Shown here: positions 33,401-44,588 of the stretch, one piece after another
Numbering within the stretch: position 1 is the first letter of the stretch
Layout of the letters: each line of letters opens with the position of its first letter
Source of the DNA: Dactylorhiza incarnata
Lineage: Eukaryota; Streptophyta; Magnoliopsida; Asparagales; Orchidaceae
Length of the DNA stretch: 64,000 nt
NCBI GenBank assembly: GCA_033032865.1
Contig: JAWHQI010000523.1
Location: forward strand, 496,001 to 560,000
Direction of reading: 5' to 3'
Notes under the pieces: model-generated
What the model was told of the DNA's origin: nothing
What the model saw: only the letters and a program-made list of their open reading frames with translations
The model's database searches: none
Position numbers and translations under genes: made by a program

Positions 33401-36400
33401 GGAAAAATGAGAGATTTAGCTCCAAATGACACTCAAACATTAAACCAAATGACTTTTGATCCGGTTGCCTGATTTGACCACACAACACCTTTTCGAAATG
33501 AGCTCAAAGCACTACATTCATTGGAGCACAAGTTTTACCCATTCCAGTTCATTTAGTTGTCAATATTTAGAGCGTTGCAGCGGTAATGCGAAATTTTGCT
33601 CCAAATGACACCTAAACTTCTAACACGCATAACTTTTGATTTGTATATTTGATTTTTGCCCACATCACCTTTTCGGAATATGCTCGGAGACATACATCCA
33701 ATGGAGCACAATTATAAACCCTTCCAGCTCATTTTAGTTGTCAATATACAGGGGGTTGCAATGGTGACGAGGGCTCCTCTTGACACATAAACTTTAACAG
33801 CCATAACTTTTGATCCGGTTACCCATACAGTTTGTTAGTGGTCAATATACAGCAGGTTTGTAATAATGTATTTAGCTCGAACGGAGACCTAAGCTTTAAA
33901 CATCCATAACTTTTTATCCGGTTGTCCGATTTTCGCCTACAATGCCTTTTCGTAATGAGATCGGAGCCCAAAATCCAATGGAGAACGAATTTAACCCATT
34001 TAAGGTCGTTTAGAGGTCGATATACAGTGGGTTGTAGTGGTAATGCGAGATTTATCTCCAAATGACACATAAATTTCAAAATGAAAGAATTTTAGATGCG
34101 GTTTGTAGTGAAAGTGAGAGATTTAGCTCCAAATGACACTCAAACTTTAAAAGAGCAATAACTTTTTATCCGTTTGTCTGATTTTACCCCATACAACACC
34201 ATTTAGGAATGATATCGGAGCCTTACATTCATTGAAGCACAAGTTTTACCCATTACAGTTCATTTAGTTGTCTATATTGAGCGGGTTGCACTGTTAATGC
34301 AAAATGTAGCTCCAAATGACACCTAAACATCAAACAGCCATAACTTTTGATCAGGTTGTGTGATTTTTGCCCACAACACCTCTTCGAAATGAGCCCTGAG
34401 CCCTACATTCAATGGAGAGAAAGTTTTACCCATTTTAGTTCATTTAGTGGTCGATATACATTGAGTTGAAGTGGTAATGTGGGATTTAGCTCCAACCTAC
34501 ACCTAAACTTCAAATAGCTATAACTTTAGGTCCGGATGTCTGGATTTTGCACAAAACACCTTTTCGGAAAGAGCTCAGAGCCATACATCCTAAGGAGAAT
34601 AGGATTTACTCGATCAAGTTCATTTAGTGGTCGACGTATGGTGGATTGCGGTAGAAATGAGGGAGTTTGCTCCAATTGGCACATAAACTTCAAACATCCA
34701 TAACTTTTGATCCGGTTGTTTGATTTTTGCCCACAACGCCTTTTCAGAATGAGATCGGAGCCCTGCATCCATTGGACAACAAGTTTTACCCATTCCCGTT
34801 CGTTTGCGGTTGATCTACAGTGGGTTGTAGGGATAAATGAGCGATTTAGCTCCAAATGACAATCAAACATTAAACCACAACGACTTTTGATCCGGTTACC
34901 TGATTTGACCACACAACACCTTTTCGAAATGAGCTCCTAGCACTACATTCATTGGAGCACAAGTTTTACCCATTCCAGTTCATTTAGTTGTCAATATTTA
35001 GAGCGTTGCAGCGATAATGCGAAATTTCGCTCCAAATGACACCTAAACTTCTAACAGGCATAACTTTTGATTTGTATGTTTGATTTTTTCCCACATCACC
35101 TTTTCGGAATATGCTCGGAGGCATAAATCCAATGGAGCACAATTATAAACCCTTCCAGCTCATTTTAGTGGTCAATATACAGGGGGTTGCAATGGTGGCG
35201 AGGGCTCCTCTTGACACATAAACTGTAACAGCCATAACATTTGATCTGGTTGTCCGATTTTTGCGCACAACACCTTTTTGGAAAGAGCTCGGAGCCCTGC
35301 ATCCAATGGAAAGCAAATTTTACCCATCCAGTTTGTTTAGTTGTCAATATACTGCGGGTTTGTAATAATGTTTTTAGCTCGAAAGGAGACCTAAGCTTTA
35401 AAGATACATAACCTTTTATCCGGTTGTCCGATTTTCGCCCACAATACCTTTTCGTAATGAGATCGGAGCCCAAAATCCAATGGAGAACGAATTTAACCCA
35501 TTCAAGGTCGTTTAGAGGTCGATATACAGTGGGTTGTAGTGGTAATGCGAGATTTAGTTCCAAATGACACATAAATTTCAAAATGAAAGAATTTTAGATG
35601 CAGTTTGTAGTGAAAGTGAGAGATTTAGCTACAAATGACACTCAAACTTTAAAAGAGCAATAACGTTTGATCCGGTTGTCTGATTTTACCCCAAACAACA
35701 CCATTTAGGAATGATATTGGAGCCCTACATTCATTGAAGCACAAGTTTTACCCATTACAGTTCATTTAGTTGTCTATATTGAGCGGGTTGCACTGTTAAT
35801 GCAAAATGTAGCTCCAAATGACACCTAAACATCAAACAGCCATAACTTTTGATCAGGTTGTGTGATTTTTGCCCACAACACCTCTTCGAAATGAGCCCTG
35901 AGCCCTACATTCAATGGAGAGCAAGTTTTACCCAATGTAGTTCATTTAGTGGTCGATATACATTGAGTTGAAGTGGTAATGTGGGATTTAGCTCCAACCT
36001 ACACCTAAACTTCAAACATCTATAACTTTAGATCCGGATGTCCGGAATTTGCACAAAACACCTTTTCGGAAAGAGCTCAGAGCCATACATCCTAAGGAGA
36101 ATAAGATTTACTCGATCAAGTTCATTTAGTGATCGACGTATAGTGGATTGCGGTAGAAATGAGGGAGTTTGCTTCAATTGGCACATAAACTTCAAACATC
36201 CATAACTTTTCATCCGGTTGTTTGATTTTTGCCCACAATTCCTTTTCAGAATGAGATCGGAGCCCTGCATCCATTGGACAACAAGTTTTACCCATTCCAG
36301 TTCGTTTGCGTTTGATCTACAGTGGTTTGTAGGGAAAAATGAGAGATTTAGCTCCAAATGACACTCAAACATTAAACCGCAACGACTTTTGATCCGGTTG

Positions 36401-39400
36401 CCTGATTTGACCACACAACACCTTTTCGAAATGAGCTCCTAGCACTACATTCATTGGAGCACAAGTTTTACCCATTCCAGTTCATTTAGTTGTCAATATT
36501 TAGAGCGTTGCAGCGATAATGCGAAATTTCGCTCCAAATGACACCTAAACTTCTAACACGCATAACCTTTGATTTGTATATTTAATTTTTGCCCACATCA
36601 CCTTTTCGGAATATGCTCGGAGGCATACATCCATTGGAGCACAATTATAAACCCTTCCAGCTCATTTTAGTGGTCAATATACAGGGGGTTGCAATGGTGA
36701 CGAGGGCTCCTCTTGACACATAAACTTTAACAGCCATAACTTTTGATCTGGTTGTCCGATTTTTGCGCACAACACCTTTTTGGAAAGAGCTCGGAGCCCT
36801 GCATCCAATGGAGAGCAAATTTTACCCATCCAGTTTGTTTAGTGGTCAATATACAGCGGGTTTGTAATAATGTATTTAGCTCGAAAGGAGACCTAAGCTT
36901 TAAAGATCCATAACCTTTTATCCGGTTGTCCGATTTTCGACCACAATACCTTTTCGCAATGAGATCGGAGCCCAAAATCCAATGGAGAACGAATTTAACC
37001 CATTCAAGGTCATTTAGAGGTCGATATACAGTGGGTTGTAGTGGTAATGCGAGATTTAGTTCCAAATGACACATAAATTTCAAAATGAAAGAATTTTAGA
37101 TGCGGTTTGTAGTCAAAGTGTGAGATTTAGCTCCAAATGACACTCAAACTTTAAAAGAGCAATAACATTTGATCTGGTTGTCTGATTTTACCTCATACAA
37201 CACCATTTAGGAATGATATCGGAGCCCTACATTCATTGAAGCACAAGTTTTACCAATTACAGATCATTTAGTTGTCTATATTGAGCGGGCTGCACTGTTA
37301 ATGCAAAATGTAGCTCCAAATGACACCTAAACATCAAACAGCCATAACTTTTGATCAGGTTGTGTGATTTTTGCCCACAACACCTCTTCGAAATGAGCCC
37401 TGAGCCCTACATTCAATGGAGAGCAAGTTTTACCCAATGTAGTTCATTTAGTGGTCGATATACATTGAGTTGAAGTGGTATTGTGGGATTTAGCTCCAAC
37501 CTACACCTACACTTCAAACAACTATACCTTTAGATCCGGATGTCCGGATTTTGCACAAAACACCTTTTCGGAAAGAGATCAGAGCCATACATCCTAAGGA
37601 GAATAGGATTTACTCGATCAAGTTCATTTAGTGGTCGACGTTTGGTGGATTGCGGTAGAAATGAGGGAGTTTGCTCCAATTGGCACATAAACTTCAAACA
37701 TCCATAACTTTTGAACCGGTTGTTTGATTTTTGCCCACAACGCCTTTTCCGAATGAGATCGGAGCCCTGCATCCATTGGACAACAAGTTTTACCCATTCC
37801 AGTTCGTTTGCGGTGATCTACAGTGGGTTGTAGGGAAAAATGAGAGATTTAGCTACAAATGACACTCAAACATTAAACCGCAACGACTTTTGATCCGGTT
37901 GCCTGATTTGACCACACAACACCTTTTCGAAATAAGGTCGTAGCACTACATTCATTGGAGCACAAGTTTTACCCATTCCAGTTCATTTAGTTGTCAATAT
38001 TTAGAGCGTTGCAGCGGTAATGCAAAATTTCGCTCCAAATGACACCTAAACTTCTAACAGGCATAACTTTGGATTTGTATGTTTGATTTTTGCCCACATC
38101 ACCTTTTCGGAATATGCTCGGAAGCATACATCCAATGGAGCACAATTATAAATCCTTCCAGCTCATTTTAGTGGTCAATATACAGGGGGTTGCAATGGGG
38201 ACGAGGGCTCCTCTTGACACATAAACTGTAACAGCCATAACTTTTGATCTGGTTGTCCGATTTTTGCGCACAACACCTTTTTGGAAAGAGCTCGGAGCCC
38301 TGCATCCAATGGAGAGCAAATTATACCGATCCAGTTTGTTTAGTGGTCAATATACAGTGGGTTTGTAATAATGTATTTAGCTCGAAAGGAGACCTAAGCT
38401 GTAAAGATCCATAATTTTTTATCCGGTTGTCCGATTTTCGCCCACAATACCTTTTCGTAATGAGATCTTAGCCCAAAATCCAATGGAGAACGAATTTAAC
38501 CCATTCAAGGTCGTTTAGAGGTCGATATACAGTGGGTTGTAGTGGTAATGCGAGATTTTGCTCCAAATGACACATAAATTTCAAAATGAAAGAATTTTAT
38601 ATGCGGTTTGTAGTGAAAGTGAGAGATTTAGATCCAAATGACACTCAAACTTTAAAAGAGCAATAACTTTTGATCCGGTTGTCTGATTTTACCCCATACA
38701 ACACCATTTATGAATGATATCAGAGCCCTACATTCATTGAAGCACAAGTTTTACCCATTACAGTTCATTTAGTTGTCTATATTGAGCGGGTTGCACTGTT
38801 AATGCAAAATGTAGCTCCAAATGACACCTAAACATCAAACAGCCATAACTTTTGATCAGGTTGTGTGATTTTTGCCCACAACACCTCTTCGAAATGAGCC
38901 CTGAGCCCTACATTCAATGGAGAGCAAGTTTTACCCAATGTAGTTCATTTAGTGGTCGATATACATTTAGTTGAAGTGGTAATGTGGGATTTAGCTCCAA
39001 CCTACACCTAAACTTCAAACAGCTATAACTTTAGATCCGGATGTCCGGATGTTGCACAAAACACCTTTTCGGAAAGAGCTTAGAGCCATACATCCTAAGG
39101 AGAATAGGATTTACTCGATCAAGTTCATTTAGTGGTCCACGTATAGTGTATTGCGGTAGAAATGAGGGAGTTTGCTCCAATTGGCACCTAAACTTCAAAC
39201 ATCCATAACTTTTGATCGGGTTGTTTGATTTTTGCCCACAATGCCTTTTCCGAATGAGATCGGAGCCCTGCATCCATTGGACAACAAGTTTTACCCATTC
39301 CAGTTCGTTTGCGGTTGATCTACAGTGGGTTGTAGGGAAAAATGAGAGATTTAGCTCCAAATGACACTCAAACATTAAACTGCAACGACTTTTGATCTGG

Positions 39401-39460
39401 TTGCCTGATTTGACCACACAACACCTTTTTGAAATGAATTCGTAGCACTACATTCATTGG

Positions 39461-39465
39461 AGCGG
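39461..39465. other. Target site duplication of element C2, left copy
   Basis: AGCGG directly before the left LTR, repeated at 44589-44593 directly after the right LTR. Confidence 0.85.
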
Positions 39466-40722
39466 TGTTTACCCAGAAATCGGCGATCCTTTTCGAGGAG
39501 ATTTTTTCTGCGTTTCTCCTACAGGTCATGCGGCTAGGGATCTCCTGCCCGCCCAGTAGGGGCGGTCTCCTTCCTCAGGTCGCCCAGCCGGGGCAGCCTC
39601 CTCCTTTAGACCGCGTGGTTAGGCGGTCTCGTCCTTCAGACAGCACGGGTAGGCGGCCTCCCCCTTCAGACCCAGAAGGGGCGGCCTCCTCCTTTAGACC
39701 GCGCGGGTAGGCGGTCTCGTCCTTCAGACCGCGCAGGTAGGTGGCCTCCCCCTTCAGACCCAGCAGGGGCGGCCTCCTCCTTTAGACCGCGCGGGTAGGC
39801 GGTATCGTCCTTCAGACCGAGCGGGTAGGCGGCCTCCCCCTTCAGACCCAGCAGGGGCGGCCTCCTCCTTTAGATCGCGCGGGTAGGCGGTCTCGTCCTT
39901 CAGACCGCGCGGGTAGGCGGCCTCCCCCTTCAGACCCAGCAGGGGCGGCCTCCTCCTTTAGACCGCGCGGGTAGGCGGTCTCGTCCTTCAGACCGCGCGG
40001 GTAGGCGGCCTCCCCCTTCAGACCTAGCAGGGGCGGCCTCCTCCTTTAGACCGCGCGGGTAGGCGGTCTCGTCCTTCAGATCGCGCGGGTAGGCGGCCTC
40101 CCCCTTCAGACCCAGCAGGGGCGGCCTCCTCCTTTAGACCGCGCGGGTAGGCGGTCTCGTCCTTCAGACCGCGCGGGTAGGCGGTCTCCATTGTTCAGAC
40201 CGTGCGGGTAGGGATCCGGTCACTGGCTCACCGGAGGTGACGACATCGACCCAGAGCCTATAAATAGGACCCTCGACCATGAACAGAGGACAGGCAAGTT
40301 GGGGGACAAAACTGGCGGCTAGAAATAGCCAGACCGCACCTACTCGCGGTCTAACCGACGAACTCCTAACTGCCAGTTCGGGCGGTCTCAACAACAGGCC
40401 GGGCGGCCTCAGCAAACAGCCCGGGCGACCTGTCCGGGCGACCTCAGCAAACAGCCCGAACGGCTTTCTTTTCTTACCCGCAACTCTCTTGTATTCATTG
40501 TATTTCCATGTACTAAACACAACGAGCTGTAATACAGATTATTAAATAAAGGGAAAGCCCGCCGCAGGAGTGGCATTTGCCGCGGCGGGCGAAGTCTGGC
40601 CTCGCCGCAAGCTAGCGGCCCCCTCTTCTTTTCTCTCGTTCTGCTCTTCATTTGCGACTCAAGTAACCAGCTACTCGACCACTACCCCCTCTCTTTCCTT
40701 CTCGAGGGCGTGGGGACAATTT
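39466..40722 (+). repeat. C2 5' LTR (3' end trimmed)
   Basis: Starts TGTTTACCCAG. It carries about six units of the 88-bp minisatellite (39590-40200), TATA box CCTATAAATAGG at 40257-40268, an AATAAA signal at about 40545, and the hairpin CCCGCCGC/GCGGCGGG at 40557-40590. It stops at GGGACAATTT, short of the usual CGGCATCAACA end. Confidence 0.9.
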
Positions 40723-41091
40723 GAGCATCTATCTGCTTCTCCAAGTATCCTGCAGTTAAATCAATCAGAGCTATGCCTTGTCAACCCTCATATCTCAACT
40801 CAGGCTTATGATTACAAGTCATGTAATTCTCCTCGCTCAAACGAGCAAGATAAGTTCCGAGGAAGGTATACAAGTCTGACTATCTCAATGAAAGAAGTTC
40901 TTCAGATTATCCAGCAAGAACCTGGTTTTACGAGACCTTCTCTCATACGACCTGATCATAGGAATTGTCACAAAGATTTGTTTTGTCAATACCACATGTG
41001 TGTGGGTCATGATACAGAAAAGTGTCGCGCTCTACATAAGCTTGTAGAGAAGTTATTGAAAGAAGGCAAACTGCGGGAATATGTTGCTTAA
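40723..41091 (+). pseudogene. gag: C-terminal remnant of gag in C2
   Basis: Covers the last 122 residues or so of the C1 gag (from EHLSASPSILQLNQSE to the stop after LREYVA) with few differences, including the zinc-knuckle-like CQYHMCVGHDTEKC. The frame happens to stay open backward through the deletion into the LTR (from about 40570), creating a chimeric LTR-gag reading frame of 173 codons. The gag core is missing, so particle assembly is not expected. Confidence 0.85.
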
Positions 41092-41264
41092 AAATATGAT
41101 TGTAAAGTCTTTTCTAGCAATATTGGTCACTCACTAGATGCTAGATCCATTTTCATTGGCAAAAAGGTTCGTCTTAAGGCCAGAGCTCTTTCAGTTATGT
41201 TCGCATTAGTTCTTTCCTTTAAATACATACATGGTTGAATATGGCTCGTGAATGTTGTGGCAAT
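41092..41264 (+). other. Region between gag and repeat R1 in C2
   Basis: No gene seen; inverse counterpart of 10771-10936. Confidence 0.55.
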
Positions 41265-41765
41265 CAAACCCACCTTTTTGGTGGTTACCCGAGTTTCTTA
41301 AAAGGCAATCAAACCCATCTTTCAATTGTCGCACAAATCTTAAAAGGCAATTAAACCCATCCCTTGATGGTCGCCAAAATCTTTAAAGGCAATCAAACCC
41401 ATCTCCTTGATGGTCGCCAAAATCTTAAAAGGCAATCAAACCCATCCCCTTGATGGTCGCCAAAATCTTTAGAGGCAATCAAACCCATCCCCTTGATGGT
41501 CGCCAAAATCTTAAAAGGCAATCAAACCCATCTCCTTGATGGTCGCCAAAATCTTAAAAGGCAATCAAACCCATCTCCTTGATGGTCGCCAAAATCTTAA
41601 AAGGCAATCAAACCCATCTCCTTGATGGTCGCCAAAATCTTAAAAGGCAATCAAACCCATCTCCTTGATGGTCGCCAAAATCTTAAAAAGGCAACCAAAC
41701 TCATCCCTTAATGGTCGCCCAAATCTTTAAAAGCAATTGAACCCATCTTTTGATGGTCGCCCCAT
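41265..41765. repeat. Tandem repeat R1 in C2 (43 bp)
   Basis: About 11-12 copies of the same 43-bp unit as at 10176-10770, inverse orientation. Fewer copies than in C1. Confidence 0.9.
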
Positions 41766-41939
41766 TACGGTTTCATCTTTATATCCACATTATAGTGGTT
41801 GCTCCAATTGAGCATTACTACTTCTTTTGCATATGATACAGAGGCTATGCTAGCTTCTTGCTTACAAATGAAGTGAATATCACCACGTCGTATCGAGACA
41901 TCCAAAAAACTTCTTTTCTATAGATGTTTATATGAAAAG
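41766..41939. other. Spacer between R1 and R2 in C2
   Basis: Unique sequence, inverse counterpart of 9996-10175. No gene seen. Confidence 0.55.
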
Positions 41940-43085
41940 ATGAATAGGTGGTTGCGAGTTTTCCTCAGGTACTCGCATTATAAAGTTTCTTTTATACCTG
42001 CTTTAAGTTCTCTTTTGCAGAGATTAGCAGGTGCGCGAGCTCTCTTCAGGTACTCGCGTTATAGATTCTTTTACCTGCTCTTGAGTTCTCTTTTGCAGAG
42101 ATTAACAGGTGTTCGCGAGTTCTTTTCAGGTACTCGCGTTATGTTTCATACCTGCTTTGAATTCTCTTTTGCAGAGATTAGCAGGTGTTCGCGAGTTCTT
42201 TTCAGGTACTCGCGTTATGTTTCATACATGCTTTGAATTCTCTTTTGCAGAGATTTGCAGGTGTTCGCCAGTTCTCTTCAGGTACTCGCATTATATTATA
42301 TTTCATACCTGCTTTGAGTTATCTTTTGCAGAGATTAGCAGGTATTCGCGAGTTCTCTTCAGGTACTCGCATTATAGATTGTTTTATACCTGCTTTATGT
42401 TCTCTTTTTGCAGAGATTAACAGGTATTCGCGAGTTCTCTTGAGGTACTCGCGTTATAGATTGTTTTATACCTGCTTTATGTTCTGTTTTTGCAGAGATT
42501 GGCAGGTATTCGCGGGTTCTCTTCAGGTACTCGCGATACAGATTATTTTATACCTGCTTTAAGTTCTGTTTTTGCAGAGATTAGCAGGTATTCGCGAGTT
42601 CTCTTCAGGTACTCACGTTATAGATTGTTTTATACCTGCTCCTGAGTTCTCTTTTGCAGAGATTTGCAGGTGTTCGCGAGTTCTCTTCAGGTACTCGCGT
42701 TATGTTTTTTACCTGCTTTGAATTCTCTTTTGCAGAGATCTGCAGGTGTTCGCGAGTTCTCTTCAGGTACTCGTGTTATATTATATTTTATACCTGCTGT
42801 GAGTTCTCTTTTGCAGAGATTAGCAGGTGTTCGCGAGTTCTTTTCAGGTACTCGCGTTATTTTTCATACCTTCTTTGAGTTCTCTTTTTGCAGAGATTAG
42901 CAGATGTTCGCGAGGTATCTTCAGGTATTCGCATTATATTTCATACCTTCTTTGAGTTTTCTTTTGCAGAAATTAGCAGGTGATCGCGAGTTTCCTTCAG
43001 GTACTCGCGTTATACTCTTTTATACCTGCTTTAAGTTTTCTTTTACAGAAATTAGCAGGTGATCGCGAGTTTCCTTCAGAGGTTA
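41940..43085. repeat. Tandem repeat R2 in C2 (about 70-82 bp)
   Basis: About 15 units of the two-hairpin repeat, against about 22 in C1. Arms CGCGAGT/ACTCGCG and ACCTGC/GCAGGT are kept in most units. Confidence 0.9.
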
Positions 43086-43232
43086 GCATCTATTGGCAAG
43101 TCATGAGCAGGTACTTGCTCTCTCCTTCTCTTATCCTTGTTCTAGCAATTTGTGTGAGGCGGATCACGATTTTTGTGGGTAAGTCTTACTTTTTCGAAGT
43201 TCTTTCTGGAACTTGAAAAAGTGTGGGGATTA

Positions 43233-44588
43233 TGTTTACCCAGAAATCGGCGATCCTTTTCGAGGAGATTTTTTATGCGTTTCTCCTACAGGTCATGCGG
43301 CTAGGGATCTCCTGCCCGCCCAGCAGGGGCGGTCTCCTTCCTCAGGTCGCCCAGCTGGGGCAGCCTCCTCCTTTAGACCGCGCGGGTAGGCGGCCTCCCC
43401 CTTCAGACCCAGCAGGGGCGGCCTCCTCCTTTAGACTGCGCGGGTAGGCGGTCTCGTCCTTCAGACAGCGCAGGTAGGCGGCCTCCCCCTTCAGACCCAG
43501 CAGGGGCGGCATCCTCCTTTAGACCGCGCGGGTAGGCGGTCTCGTCCTTCAGACCGCGCGGGTAGGCGGCCTCCCCCTTCAGACCCAGTAGGGGCGGCCT
43601 CCTCCTTTAGACCGCGCGGGTAGGCGGTCTCATCCTTCAGACCGCGCGGGTTGGCGGTCTTGTCCTTCAGACCGCGCGGGTAGGCGGCCTCCCCCTTCAG
43701 ACCCAGCAGGGGCGGCCTCCTCCTTTAGACCGCGCGGGTAGGCGGTTTCGTCCTTCAGACCGCGCGGGTAGGCGGCCTCCCCCTTCAGACCCAGCAGGGG
43801 CGGCCTCCTCCTTTAGACCGCGCGGGTAGGCGGTCTCGTCCTTCAGACCGCGCGGGTAGGCGGCCTCCCCCTTCAGACCCAGCAGGGGCGGCCTCCTCCT
43901 ATAGACCGCGCGGGTAGGCGGTCTCGTCCTTCAGACCGCGCGGGTAGGCGGCCTCCCCCTTCAGACCCAGCAGGGGCGGCCTCCTCCTTTAGACCGCGCG
44001 GGTAGGCGGTCTCGTCCTTCAGACCGCGCGAGTAGGCGGTCTCCATTGTTCAGACCGCGCGGGTAGGGATCCTGTCACCGGCTCACCGGAGGTGACGACA
44101 TCGACCCAGAGCCTATAAATAGGACCCTCGACCATGAACAGAGGACAGGCAAGTTGGGGGACAAAACTGGCGGCTAGAAATAGCCAGACCGCACCTACTC
44201 GCGGTCTAACCGACGAACTCCTAACTGCCAGTTCGGGCGGTCTCAACAATAGGCCGGGCGGCCTCAACAAACAGCCCGGGCGACTTGTCCGGGCGACCTC
44301 AGCAAACAGCCCGAACGGCTTTCTTTTCTTACCCGCAACTCTCTTGTGTTCATTGTATTTCCATGTACTAAACACAACGAGCTGTAATACAGATTATTAA
44401 ATAAAGGGAAAGCCCGCCGCAGGAGTGGCATTTGCCGCGGCGGGCGAAGTCTGGCCTCGCCGCAAGCTAGCGGCCCCCTCTTATTTTCTCTCGATCAGCT
44501 CTTCATTTGCGACTCAAGTAACCAGCTACTCGACCACTACCCCCTCTCTTTCCTTCTCGAGGGCGTGGGGACAATTTCGGCATAAACA
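43233..44588 (+). repeat. C2 3' LTR
   Basis: 1356 bp, TGTTTACCC to CATAAACA, preceded by the polypurine tract GTGTGGGGATTA. It contains about seven 88-bp minisatellite units (43390-44060), TATA box at 44112-44123, AATAAA at about 44400 and the hairpin at 44412-44446. Followed by AGCGG. Confidence 0.92.

Larger units (their letters stand above)
22730..39465. repeat. Satellite array, block 2
   Basis: Same satellite and orientation as block 1. Higher-order units (start of m1) begin near 23199, 25230, 26697, 28198, 29694, 31196, 32695, 34126, 35627, 37130 and 38632. Most are 1495-1503 bp. The 23199 unit is about 2030 bp because of an extra three-monomer segment; the 25230 unit is shortened by a deletion in m3 near 25640; the 32695 unit lacks about 67 bp of m7 near 33825. 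No gene is supported. The block ends inside m5, where C2 is inserted. Confidence 0.95.
39466..44588 (+). mobile_element. C2: gag-only LTR element, internally deleted
   Basis: Plus-strand copy of family C with LTRs at 39466-40722 (3' end trimmed) and 43233-44588, and 5-bp target duplication AGCGG. Order: LTR, C-terminal part of gag, R1 repeats, R2 repeats, polypurine tract, LTR. A deletion joins the 5' LTR directly to the middle of gag, removing the last dozen bases of the LTR, the leader and about two thirds of gag, so this copy can no longer be copied. It is in inverse orientation to C1. Confidence 0.92.

Noticed and set aside
22733..39417. Many minus-strand open frames of 70-140 codons in the satellite blocks
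   Set aside because: They recur with the monomer, have no recognisable domain, start and end at different points in each unit, and are broken by indels in several units. Treated as a by-product of monomer length and composition.
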